Positions 1-6,811 of a DNA stretch of 7,459 nt are shown piece after piece. Source of the DNA: Bacillota bacterium (GTDB lineage Bacteria > Bacillota > UBA4882 > UBA10575); NCBI GenBank assembly GCA_012521315.1, contig JAAYMP010000081.1, forward strand, positions 1 through 7,459, given 5' to 3'. The notes under the pieces are model-generated. The model had not been told where the DNA came from. It did no database searches and was given only the letters and a program-made list of their open reading frames with translations. Numbering within the stretch: the first letter of the stretch is position 1; every line of letters starts with the position of its first letter. The translations under genes were made by a program, and so were the position numbers.

Positions 1-1719
1 CGGGCGGCCTTGGGCCGGCCGGTAAATCAGGACCGGACAGCAGCCTTCCTCCCCGGTCTCCGGATCAAGCCCGAAACGGAAGACCAGCATCCGCCGGCGC
101 AATTCACTGACGGGCCGGCCAGTCGGGAGCGGAATGATCTTCTGCGCCGGATCGTTCAACACTTTTTTCACCGCGTCGCGCAGATCCGCCGCTTGGGGCG
201 TCAACCACCCGGGAGCGTCCCCCCCGGTGCCGCTCAGGTAAAAGTCGAAGGTTAAGAGCGCCCGCAAGTGTTCGATCGGCCATGGCTCTCGCCCGGTTTG
301 GGCCGGAAACTCACCGGTTAAAAACCGCCATAGTCCATTAAAGAGGGCGGCGGGTTTCCGGGCCTGTCCACGCCAGCCTTGGGCTTGACCAAAACGGGCC
401 AGCGCCACAAAGAAGGTCCAAAGGGATAGGGTCTCGTCCCGGAAAAGATAGGCCAAAGTGTAGCGGAAACGGCGGGCATTGAAAAACTCCTCAACCATCT
501 CCTCCACCCCTTTCAGCACCAAGAGGTCGGCATAGGAAAGCCACTTATTCCCGAGAATTTCGTAGGGGGGCGTGGCGGTAAAGGTATAACCGTACTCCCC
601 GGCCCGGGCCCGGAGGGGCGAGCCTTTCAGCAGCTTCAGAAAACCCAGTTGTAGTTCGTCGGGATGCAAGCGAAAAGTCCAGTCGAACGAACGGCCAAAG
701 GTCGCCAGATCTTCGTAAGGGAGCCCGGCGATCAGATCCAAGTGGACAAGGGGGCGCGGCTGGTCCAACCCACTCTCCTTGGCGGTCAACGCCAAACAGT
801 TGGCCCGTAAAACGGCCAAATTTTGATCCCGCCGGACCGCCTTGAGGGCGGCAGCGCAAGTGGACTGGACGCCGATCTCCACCCGGAAGCGCCCGGCCGG
901 CGCCGTCTTCAGGAGCCGGATCAGTTCTTCGTCCAAGAGCTCGCCCACCAGTTCAAAATGGAACTCGGTCGCGCCCCCCTGTTCCAACAGAAACTGGAGG
1001 ACGGTAGCCGCCCGCCTCCGGTCCAGATTAAAGGTGCGGTCGATCAGTTTTACGGTGCGGGCGCCCGCCGCGATGAATCTTTTCAGATCGGCCTTCACCC
1101 GGTCCAGGGGTAAAGTCCTCAGCTTCGTCTCTTCCCAGCCCGACAGGCAATAGGTACAGCGGAAGGGGCAACCCCGGGAAGCTTCGTAATAAAGAATCCG
1201 GTGACGCAAGGCGGACAGGTCGGGGTAGGGAAAGGGGATCGTCGCCGGATCGATGGGCGGCCGGTCCGGGGTCCGTTGAACCTGTCCCTCTTGGCGCCAC
1301 GCCAGCCCGTCAATGCTGGCATAGTCGGCTTGTCCTCGCTCCAGTTGGAGCAGGAGTTGGCGGAAGGTCTCTTCCCCTTCCCCCAGGACAATAAAGTCGG
1401 GCGCCCCCGGTCGCTGGAGAATAGCAGCATAATCGGCGGTGGCCTCGGGCCCGCCCAGGATCACCACCGTCTCCGGGCGTACTTTTTTCACCCGGTCCAC
1501 CAACTCCAAAGAAGCGGTAATGTTCCAGATGTTCGTCGAGATCCCCAGGATTCGCGGGTTTTTTCGGTAGATCTCACCCAGGATCCAGTCCAGGCTTTGG
1601 TTGATATTAAACTCCATTACCTCCAGATCCGGAAGATCCTTCCGGCAATAGGCCTGCAAGGTATAGAGCGCCAAAGCGGTATGGACATAGTGGGCATTTA
1701 GTGTAATCAGCAAAATCAT
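1..1719 (-). CDS. B12-binding-domain radical SAM protein, DUF4080 type (C-terminus cut by window edge)
   Basis: A 573-codon reading frame runs from ATG at 1719 off the left edge. The start is supported by GGAAGAGG about 7 nt upstream. Residues ~1-135 look like a cobalamin-binding Rossmann domain, opening MILLITLNAHYVHTALAL, with ILGGPEAT at 87-94 and LGEGEETF at 112-119. I see no DxHxxG motif for a lower axial histidine. The radical SAM barrel follows, with the CxxxCxxC cluster motif RGCPFRCTYC (Cys184, Cys188, Cys191), which should bind the 4Fe-4S cluster that cleaves S-adenosylmethionine. VEIGVQST is a further family-typical barrel motif. The remainder, to about residue 573, matches my recollection of the DUF4080 C-terminal region, so little is probably missing. 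Members are predicted cytosolic enzymes and I know of no established substrate. The assignment to B12-binding radical SAM is firm; the reaction is unknown. A terminator-like hairpin lies about 30 bp upstream of the gene. Confidence 0.93.
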   Translation of the reverse strand, partial: MILLITLNAHYVHTALALYTLQAYCRKDLPDLEVMEFNINQSLDWILGEIYRKNPRILGISTNIWNITASLELVDRVKKVRPETVVILGGPEATADYAAILQRPGAPDFIVLGEGEETFRQLLLQLERGQADYASIDGLAWRQEGQVQRTPDRPPIDPATIPFPYPDLSALRHRILYYEASRGCPFRCTYCLSGWEETKLRTLPLDRVKADLKRFIAAGARTVKLIDRTFNLDRRRAATVLQFLLEQGGATEFHFELVGELLDEELIRLLKTAPAGRFRVEIGVQSTCAAALKAVRRDQNLAVLRANCLALTAKESGLDQPRPLVHLDLIAGLPYEDLATFGRSFDWTFRLHPDELQLGFLKLLKGSPLRARAGEYGYTFTATPPYEILGNKWLSYADLLVLKGVEEMVEEFFNARRFRYTLAYLFRDETLSLWTFFVALARFGQAQGWRGQARKPAALFNGLWRFLTGEFPAQTGREPWPIEHLRALLTFDFYLSGTGGDAPGWLTPQAADLRDAVKKVLNDPAQKIIPLPTGRPVSELRRRMLVFRFGLDPETGEEGCCPVLIYRPAQGRP

Positions 1720-1749
1720 CTTCCAACCTCTTCCTTTATTCGGCCGGGT

Positions 1750-1778
1750 CAAAAACAAAACCGTGGAAACCACGGTTT
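1750..1778 (-). terminator. Rho-independent terminator or attenuator hairpin
   Basis: On the minus strand a perfect 9-bp stem, AAACCGTGG / CCACGGTTT, closes a 3-nt loop (1758-1778). It is followed by TGTTTTTG. It lies about 73 nt beyond the stop of the 30-residue peptide gene, so it probably ends that transcript. It also lies only 31 nt before the ATG of the radical SAM gene, so that gene must depend on read-through, on regulated attenuation, or on a promoter I could not find. The stem is symmetrical, but the T tract is only convincing on the minus strand. Confidence 0.65.
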
Positions 1779-1850
1779 GCCGGATAACCCTCCGCCTCAA
1801 CAATCGTTTTTTCTTGGGGCGGGGTCCGTTAAGCAGTCAGCCCCTTAAAA

Positions 1851-1943
1851 CTATTCGCAGGCCAAGATGATAATCAGCAAAAGCAAGAGGAGAAACACCA
1901 ACCCCTCGTTACGGTCTCTACGGCCATAGTTTTCCACATCCAT
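1851..1943 (-). CDS. 30-residue single-pass membrane peptide, possibly sporulation-associated
   Basis: The frame starts at ATG 1943 and ends at TAG 1851-1853. A GGAGGG sequence (1951-1956) stands exactly 7 nt before this ATG, near-ideal spacing. A nearer ATG at 1948-1950 has no spacing and hits a stop after ten codons. The peptide has a short polar, charged head (MDVENYGRRDRNEG) and then a hydrophobic run at residues 15-28, LVFLLLLLLIIILA, ending Cys-Glu. This layout suggests a single membrane segment with the head in the cytosol. It resembles in general form the very short YjcZ-like peptides of spore formers, but it is too short for a firm family call by eye. A sigma-K-like promoter upstream and a terminator downstream suggest its own transcription unit. 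Function unknown. Confidence 0.6.
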   Translation of the reverse strand: MDVENYGRRDRNEGLVFLLLLLLIIILACE

Positions 1944-1973
1944 CCGGCATCCCTCCGCTTTTCTTTTTTCTTA

Positions 1974-2002
1974 TATCATATGGCCGTGCGGGTCCGGTGG
2001 TG
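1974..2002 (-). promoter_or_regulatory. Possible sigma-K-type promoter of the 30-residue peptide gene
   Basis: On the minus strand CATATGATA (1982-1974) matches the late mother-cell sigma-K -10 consensus CATAnnnTA exactly. CACC (2002-1999) fits the degenerate -35 element (mACm), with 17 nt between its AC and the -10. The same bases contain TATGAT, a fair sigma-A -10, but the matching -35 position reads GCACCA and does not support sigma-A. Short degenerate consensus, so this is suggestive only. Confidence 0.3.
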
Positions 2003-2044
2003 CGTCTGGCCGCAGTCTTTTTGATGATAATTACAGTAAAAGTC

Positions 2045-2572
2045 CTAATCCTCGTAATGGACCAGCGAGATGATGGGGGCATCGGTCAGTTTAGCCCGGC
2101 CTTGCAGGGCATCCAGTTCGGCCAGGAAAGCATAGCCAATAATCTCACCGCCGAGCCGTCGAACCAGTTCCGCCGTGGCGGAGACGGTCCCGCCGGTGGC
2201 CAGAATATCGTCGACGATCAGCACCCGCTGTCCGGGGCGGATCGCATCTTTATGGATCTCAAGCGCGTTCTCACCGTACTCCAAGGTATATTCGATCCGT
2301 TCGGTGGCGGCCGGCAGTTTTCCCGGTTTTCGGACCAGGATAAACCCAGCGCCCAAGGCGTAAGCCAGGGGGGCCCCGATAATATAACCGCGGGACTCGA
2401 TCCCGACCACCACTTCCGGCCGGTCCCCCCGGAAGCCCTTGGCCAGCTCCTCAACAATATAATGGAAGGCTTTGGCATTACCAATCACGGTGGAAATGTC
2501 TTTAAAACTGATCCCCGGCTGGGGAAAGTCCGGGATCTCCCGGATGAGCGCTTTTAAGTCCAAGTACGTCAC
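2045..2572 (-). CDS. apt: Adenine phosphoribosyltransferase
   Basis: A 175-residue cytosolic enzyme that joins adenine to 5-phosphoribosyl-1-diphosphate, giving AMP and pyrophosphate (purine salvage). The whole chain reads as Apt: IPDFPQPGISFKDI near the N-terminus (13-26), VGIESRGYIIGAPLA (56-70), RKPGKLP in the flexible hood (81-87), and the PRPP-binding loop VLIVDDILATGGT (117-129). The length is close to the usual 170-175. The start codon is GTG: GGAG sits 7 nt upstream, an in-frame stop lies four codons further up, and the nearby ATG is in another frame. It has its own sigma-A promoter and is separated from serA by a strong terminator, so it is probably transcribed alone. No clear terminator follows it before the peptide gene. 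Confidence 0.97.
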   Translation of the reverse strand: MTYLDLKALIREIPDFPQPGISFKDISTVIGNAKAFHYIVEELAKGFRGDRPEVVVGIESRGYIIGAPLAYALGAGFILVRKPGKLPAATERIEYTLEYGENALEIHKDAIRPGQRVLIVDDILATGGTVSATAELVRRLGGEIIGYAFLAELDALQGRAKLTDAPIISLVHYED

Positions 2573-2611
2573 TCCGTTTCTCCATCACGATCGTAGTTTA
2601 CAAATAATATT

Positions 2612-2640
2612 AATATATTCTTCGGCACGGCGGCCGTCAA
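2612..2640 (-). promoter_or_regulatory. Sigma-A-type promoter of apt
   Basis: On the minus strand TTGACG (2640-2635) and TATATT (2617-2612) are separated by exactly 17 nt. Transcription should start near 2605, giving a 5' leader of roughly 30 nt before the GTG start of apt, with room for the ribosome binding site and little else. No regulatory palindrome is obvious. Confidence 0.75.
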
Positions 2641-2695
2641 TTCCTGCGTAAATCGGCTATTGTCTTAATTTTGCCCATTTTCCGCGGCGTTTACG

Positions 2696-2737
2696 GCCAA
2701 AAATAGAAACCTCCCGCTGCGGTCAGCGGGAGGTTTC
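2696..2737 (-). terminator. Strong bidirectional terminator after serA
   Basis: GAAACCTCCCGCTG and its exact complement form a 14-bp stem with a 4-nt loop (2706-2737). The minus strand continues TATTTTTGG, ending the serA message about 38 nt after its stop. The plus strand continues TTTGTTTT, so the hairpin could also stop transcription from the other side. The G+C-rich stem isolates serA from the apt promoter. Confidence 0.93.
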
Positions 2738-2774
2738 TTTGTTTTCCCACCATCCGGCTGGCGCTTACCGTCTT

Positions 2775-4352
2775 TTACAGCCATACCTGGACTGGGTTGT
2801 CAATGCCTTCTACTTGTTTGATCTGAGCCAAGACCGCCGCCGGGATCTCATGATCAACCGTGAGGACCATAATTGCTTTTCCGCCTACTTCTTTCCGGCC
2901 CACCTGCATATAGGCGATGTTAATGCCGGCCCGGCCCAAGATGGTTCCGACCTGGCCAATGATCCCGGGCTTGTCCTGGTGGGGAGCGATCAGCAGATGG
3001 CCGTGGGGGAACACGTCAAAATGGTACCCGTCAATCTCCACTACCCGCTGGTCGTTTTGGCGGAAGAAGGTCCCCGCTACCACCCGCTCGCCCCGGTCGG
3101 AGATGGTCTTGACCCGGATTTTATTGTTATAATCGGGATCGCTGGCCTCACGCCGCTCGGCCACTTTAATTCCCCGCTGTTTCGCCAAAACACGGGCGTT
3201 GACCATATTCACCTCGCTGTTTAAGATCGGTTTTAACAACCCTTCCACGACCAGGGTGGTGAGCGGGTTCAGGTCGTATTCGGTAATCTGCCCACTGTAT
3301 TCCACCTCAAGCCGCTGCAGGCGGCCTTCGGTCAGTTGCCCGATCAGACGGCCCAGTTTTTCGGCGAGGGGGTAATAGGGGGCCAGGATCTTCATCACCT
3401 CCGGCCGGACCGTCGGCAAGTTAACCGCATTTTTGAAGGGCTCGCCCTTTAGCACTTTCGCCATCTCCTCCGCCACGTCAATCGCCACGTTAACCTGAGC
3501 CTCAGCGGTTGAGGCCCCCAGATGCGGGGTGACGATTACTTGGGGGAGGTCAATCAACCTTTGGTTGGTGGGCGGTTCTTCGCTGAAGACATCCAGCGCC
3601 GCCCCGGCCACTTGCCCGGCTTCGATCGCGTCGGCCAAGGCCTCTTCATCAACGATCCCGCCGCGGGCACAGTTCACAATCCGCACGCCCGGCTTGGTCC
3701 GTTTCAGGGTCTCGGCATTGAGCAAGCCTTTGGTCTCTTTGGTCAGCGGGGTGTGGACCGTGATAAAATCAGCGGCCGCCAGCAACTCATCCAGGGCAAC
3801 CAGGCGGACACCCAGTTTCGCCGCTTTTTCTTCGGTGAGATAAGGGTCGAAGGCCAAAACCGTCATCCCCATCGCCTGCATCCGCCGGGCTACTTCAGTC
3901 CCGATCCGTCCCATCCCGACAATCCCCAAGGTCTTACCGTTGACCTCCACCCCGGTGTAACTTTTCCGGTCCCAACAGCCCGCTTTGAGCGCACTGTGGG
4001 CCTGGGGAATCTTCCGGGCCAAGGCCATGATCATAGCGATCGTGTGCTCCGCCGTGGAGATGGTGTTCCCATCGGGAGCGTTCAGGACGATCACACCTTT
4101 GCTGGTAGCGGCGTCCAGATCCACATTGTCCACGCCCACCCCGGCCCGGCCGATCACTTTCAAGTTGGTCGCCGCTGCGATCACCCGTGCATTGACCTTC
4201 GTTTGGCTGCGGACAATCATCCCCTCATAGGGCGGAATCTTGGCGATCAATTCTTCCTCCGGCAGTGTGGGGGAGACTTCGGCCTCGATCCCCTGCTCCC
4301 GCAGGATCGCCACCGCCTGCTCGGAAACATTATCAAGCACCAGAACTTTCAT
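2775..4352 (-). CDS. serA: D-3-phosphoglycerate dehydrogenase (long, ACT-domain form)
   Basis: A 525-residue cytosolic enzyme that oxidises 3-phosphoglycerate to 3-phosphohydroxypyruvate with NAD, the first step of serine synthesis. The NAD-binding Rossmann motif GIVGMGRIG is at 143-151, with an acidic partner at Asp169. The catalytic set is visible as Arg230 (NCARGGIVDE), Glu259 (FSEEPP) and His277 (TPHLGAST). Residues ~320-440 form the intervening (ASB) domain. Residues ~450-525 form an ACT domain (QDKPGIIGQVGTIL), which in this family often senses serine. The length equals the Bacillus-type long form. The start is ATG 4352 because GGAGG lies 8 nt upstream and the protein opens MKVLVLDNVSE. 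The frame is open for 64 more codons upstream, but that stretch is the T-box leader. It is transcribed from its own promoter under T-box control, and a strong terminator follows. Confidence 0.98.
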   Translation of the reverse strand: MKVLVLDNVSEQAVAILREQGIEAEVSPTLPEEELIAKIPPYEGMIVRSQTKVNARVIAAATNLKVIGRAGVGVDNVDLDAATSKGVIVLNAPDGNTISTAEHTIAMIMALARKIPQAHSALKAGCWDRKSYTGVEVNGKTLGIVGMGRIGTEVARRMQAMGMTVLAFDPYLTEEKAAKLGVRLVALDELLAAADFITVHTPLTKETKGLLNAETLKRTKPGVRIVNCARGGIVDEEALADAIEAGQVAGAALDVFSEEPPTNQRLIDLPQVIVTPHLGASTAEAQVNVAIDVAEEMAKVLKGEPFKNAVNLPTVRPEVMKILAPYYPLAEKLGRLIGQLTEGRLQRLEVEYSGQITEYDLNPLTTLVVEGLLKPILNSEVNMVNARVLAKQRGIKVAERREASDPDYNNKIRVKTISDRGERVVAGTFFRQNDQRVVEIDGYHFDVFPHGHLLIAPHQDKPGIIGQVGTILGRAGINIAYMQVGRKEVGGKAIMVLTVDHEIPAAVLAQIKQVEGIDNPVQVWL

Positions 4353-4391
4353 CCATAACACCTCCGTCACTTTCCCTCTGGCGAAGCCATC

Positions 4392-4446
4392 TAAAAAAGC
4401 AAAACCCCTCATCCCATAGGGACGAGAGGCTCGTGGTGCCACCCTA
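4392..4446 (-). terminator. T-box terminator and competing antiterminator
   Basis: The terminator pairs CCTCTCGTCCC (4429-4419) with GGGATGAGGGG (4415-4405) around a TAT loop, 11 bp including wobbles, followed by TTTTGCTTTTTT. The antiterminator uses the same CTCGTCCCTA strand: ACGAG pairs with CTCGT and TAGGG with CCCTA, leaving the UGGC-containing bulge free for the tRNA acceptor end. The two structures are mutually exclusive, the expected T-box switch. Confidence 0.93.
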
Positions 4447-4706
4447 CTTCTCTCTGCGCGACGCAGAGACTTAGTGACCCGGTAACTGCTTGCCGGACCA
4501 AATCGTAACGTGATCCTTCCGGCCGGAATTACTGACCGCCCCACGCCCCAAGCGCCTGCGGGTTCCTTCCGACAGCTCCAGACCGGGAAGATTTTTACCG
4601 CCGGTACAGGCTTCCACCAACCGCCTGCTCTCTAGGCCCGCACAGTAAAAACCGAGTCCTTCCTCGCCTTTTCCAATCGAATGTATAATTATTCCTGTCG
4701 ATGTTA
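4392..4706 (-). ncRNA. T-box riboswitch leader of serA, probably tRNA-Ser responsive
   Basis: The minus strand carries the T-box sequence AGGGTGGCACCACG (4445-4432). Stem I features precede it: a GCGAGGA/TGGAGC kink-turn-like pair near 4666 and 4576, a TTTTTAC/GTAAAAA helix (4651-4645 with 4598-4592), the AGAGAG bulge (4633-4628) and GGTTGGTG (4622-4615). Stem III is an 8-bp hairpin, TCTCTGCG/CGCAGAGA (4469-4451). In the antiterminator bulge UGGC pairs with an acceptor end GCCA. A G discriminator base fits tRNA-Ser and argues against tRNA-Pro or tRNA-Gly. The expected specifier strand reads TCTTCCCGG (4591-4583), which contains UCC, a serine codon at 4588-4586. The loop lacks the usual AGUA/GAA flanks, so the exact specifier is inferred. 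Uncharged tRNA should favour read-through into serA. Confidence 0.95.
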
Positions 4707-4712
4707 TCTGTA

Positions 4713-4741
4713 ATTATAAGGGCGCCGGCGAATAAAGTCAA
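4713..4741 (-). promoter_or_regulatory. Sigma-A-type promoter of the T-box/serA transcript
   Basis: On the minus strand TTGACT (4741-4736) and a perfect TATAAT (4718-4713) are 17 nt apart. Transcription should begin near 4706, giving a leader of about 350 nt that contains the complete T-box. The spacer contains the GC-rich palindromic stretch CGCCGGCGCC. The -35 element lies only about 30 bp after the stop of the upstream GH2-like gene. Confidence 0.85.
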
Positions 4742-4772
4742 CAGCAAATTTTTGACGTTTTTGCAAAAAGTC

Positions 4773-6746
4773 CTAAACCACGTTAATCTGGTAGTTATTC
4801 TCAACGGTTTCTTCCCGGTCCTGCCATTGGAGGTTCAGCCCGTAGACTCCCTTGGTCATCAGCATAACGGAGATTTCGCCGAGGATCCGGGTTTCGTCGT
4901 CTGGACGGGGCTGGACGGTCCACTGGTCTTTCCAGACCAGTTGCCCCCGGGGGTCGGTCAGCCGCGCCTTTACCGGGACCGGCGGTTGACCGGGAGCAAT
5001 CCGGTCATTACTGAAACAAACCGGCGCCTGCAGGAGCGTACCGATCCGGTATTTTTCCCTGGGTAAAAGGACAAAGACATAAACCGGACGGTAACAAAGG
5101 GCCGCCAAGGCAAACCCCTCCTTGGGCTGGCCTTCTCCGTTCACCACCGACCAGGAGAGCCCCGTGCCCAAAGCGCGGAAACAGAAGAAAAGCATCCCGC
5201 CGGTGGGTCGATATTTATGAAAGCGCAGGCGGTCAATGTAGTAACGCAAGGTTTCCGCCTGTTGTTTTTGGCTGCGTGAACGCGTTTTTTCCTCCGGTTC
5301 AGCCGAACCCAGCGCCGCCCGGCCAAACCAGGAGACAAAACGGATCCGGCGTTGTTTTACACCCCGCCGGTACTGGTCAAACCGGTGGATCTCCTCCGGA
5401 TACTGGAAATTGAACCCGGTGTCAACCGCCGTCCCGAGCGACCCCCGGCCCGAAAGGGGGATCACCGGCCGCCACGGGTCGATCTCCGCCAGGCGTTGGG
5501 CCAACTTCTGCACAACCCGGCGGAAGTTGACATTGGGCCGTTCCGGCGGCAACACTTCAAACCCGCTCTGGTTGCAGACCGTCCAGATCGCCACCGACGG
5601 ATGATTCCCCAGTAGGTTATAGGCCGCTTCCACCTGCTGCAAAAGGTTGGTCAGGTTGGTAAAGGTTGAACCGGCCGGGAGGGGAAAATCCTGCCAGACG
5701 ATAATCCCGGCTTCATCCATGGCCTCGTAAAATTCGGGCTTCTCCACGTGTTGGTAACAACGGACCATATTTTGGTGGCTTTGCTGCAAAAGGGCAATCT
5801 CCCGTTGGTAGTCCTCCTTCTCCACCTTGCTCAGGTAAAGCGCGGACGGGAGATAATTACTCCCTTTGGCCAGGAGTCGTTGGCCGTTCAGATAGGGGAT
5901 CATGTTCTGAAGGGTAAAAGTCCGGATCCCAAAGCGGATCTCCTGGGCATCCCAAGTTTCACCTTTCGCCTGCAAAGACAGAGAGGTCCGGTAGAGGCAA
6001 GGCGTGCCCCGGTCCCAGGTCTGCCAAGGACGAACCCCGTGCAGGGTGAAGCTGGTCGACAATTGGTTTGTCCCTTTTGCCAATTTAAGGGGAAAAATCT
6101 GTTGGTAATGCTGGCCGTCAAAATTATGGGGGACAAGTTGCAGGTGGACGTTGATCTCGGCCGGCCGGTCGGCATAGACCTCCAGTTTTAACTTGAGGGT
6201 CGCTTCATCCTCCGTCAGCTCCTCCGTGCCCAAATGCCAGCCTTCAATAAAAGCCGGACCACTACTGAGGATCCGCACGGGCCGCCAGAGGCCGCCGGGG
6301 TTAAACCCTTCCGGAAAAACGGGATGACCCGCGAAGATTCCGGTGACAACCGGCGTCGTCACCCGGTTACCTTTTTCCCCGGGCGACTCCACCTCCAGGA
6401 GGAGTTGGTTCTCCTCCCGTAAATAGGGAGTGATGTTATAGGAAGAAGGATAGAAATAGCCTTCCTGGCCCCCGATGGCATAGTTATTAAGGTAAACCCG
6501 ATATTTATAGAAAACGCCCCCGATCTCCAGGCGGTAAATCCGGTCTGGTTCCGGTGTGAAACGGAAGTTACGGCGGTAGATCATTTTCCCGGCGTACCCG
6601 GAAAATTCCTTAAGCTCCTGCCATTGACCGGGAATTTCCTGCGTGACCCAGCCTTCAGCGGGAACATCCTCACTCAACCAGAGGCTGCTGAACTCTGCCA
6701 CCGGATGCAGTTCCCAGACCCCGCCTAAGTCCATCTTTGCCAACAC
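4773..6746 (-). CDS. GH2-family (beta-mannosidase-like) protein lacking both catalytic glutamates, predicted pseudoenzyme
   Basis: A 657-residue protein without a signal peptide, so probably cytosolic. The GH2 architecture is intact: an N-terminal jelly-roll (~1-165) ending in the family-typical GGLWRPVRI (151-159), an Ig-like domain (~166-275), a TIM barrel (~276-545) with KGSNYLP, EFYEAMDEAGIIVWQDFP and HPSVAIW, and a C-terminal beta domain. The acid/base Asn-Glu pair is Asn392-Gln393 (AIWTVCNQ). The nucleophile motif (usually VSEFG) reads VSWFG with Trp473. The usual VWGGG is CYQHV (330-334), and the GTLYWQLND-type loop is GGMLFFCFRALGTG (516-529). The frame has no stops or shifts, so it is a maintained gene rather than a decaying one. 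The start is GTG 6746 after a GGGGGGAG run; TTG 6743 is an equal alternative and ATG 6734 is too far from it. It lies 110 bp behind an ABC ATPase gene. A non-hydrolytic sugar-binding, regulatory or novel catalytic role is inference only. Confidence 0.9.
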   Translation of the reverse strand: MLAKMDLGGVWELHPVAEFSSLWLSEDVPAEGWVTQEIPGQWQELKEFSGYAGKMIYRRNFRFTPEPDRIYRLEIGGVFYKYRVYLNNYAIGGQEGYFYPSSYNITPYLREENQLLLEVESPGEKGNRVTTPVVTGIFAGHPVFPEGFNPGGLWRPVRILSSGPAFIEGWHLGTEELTEDEATLKLKLEVYADRPAEINVHLQLVPHNFDGQHYQQIFPLKLAKGTNQLSTSFTLHGVRPWQTWDRGTPCLYRTSLSLQAKGETWDAQEIRFGIRTFTLQNMIPYLNGQRLLAKGSNYLPSALYLSKVEKEDYQREIALLQQSHQNMVRCYQHVEKPEFYEAMDEAGIIVWQDFPLPAGSTFTNLTNLLQQVEAAYNLLGNHPSVAIWTVCNQSGFEVLPPERPNVNFRRVVQKLAQRLAEIDPWRPVIPLSGRGSLGTAVDTGFNFQYPEEIHRFDQYRRGVKQRRIRFVSWFGRAALGSAEPEEKTRSRSQKQQAETLRYYIDRLRFHKYRPTGGMLFFCFRALGTGLSWSVVNGEGQPKEGFALAALCYRPVYVFVLLPREKYRIGTLLQAPVCFSNDRIAPGQPPVPVKARLTDPRGQLVWKDQWTVQPRPDDETRILGEISVMLMTKGVYGLNLQWQDREETVENNYQINVV

Positions 6747-6811
6747 AACGCTCCCCCCTTGAAAAACTCCCCTTCACACCATACTATTTGGCGGATCTTT
6801 GCCGTTTTCCT

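Noticed and set aside
1740..1830. A minus-strand open stretch reading ...AEGYPANRGFHGFVFDPAE-stop just before the radical SAM gene
   Set aside because: It has no ATG, GTG or TTG start in frame after the preceding stop, and its bases are better explained by the perfect hairpin and T tract.
1981..2035. Possible plus-strand hairpin (TGCGG/CCGCA) followed by CTTTTT
   Set aside because: The stem is short with an 18-nt loop and there is no plus-strand gene for it to terminate.
1997..2557. A 186-codon plus-strand open frame
   Set aside because: It lies antisense to apt, which is certain from its motifs; no independent evidence supports a second gene.
3522..4358. A 278-codon plus-strand open frame
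   Set aside because: It is antisense to serA; the low-complexity, Pro/Arg/His/Gln-rich composition is typical of a shadow frame in GC-rich coding DNA.
4353..4544. A 64-codon N-terminal extension of serA (frame open from 4544)
   Set aside because: The stretch is the T-box terminator/antiterminator region, has no family similarity, and a good GGAGG site 8 nt before 4352 fixes the start there.
4754..4772. Hairpin-like sequence just after the GH2-like stop, GAC-TTTTT / AAAAA-GTC type
   Set aside because: The stem is A/T-rich with a mismatch and is followed by A-rich sequence rather than a T tract, so it is not a convincing terminator.
4595..4804. A 69-codon minus-strand open frame across the serA promoter and leader
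   Set aside because: It overlaps the -35/-10 elements and T-box Stem I and has no recognisable protein features or ribosome binding site.
4773..6746. Reading the GH2-like gene as a pseudogene
   Set aside because: The frame is complete and uninterrupted with a plausible ribosome binding site and all structural domains. Only active-site residues differ, which points to a pseudoenzyme rather than a decaying gene.
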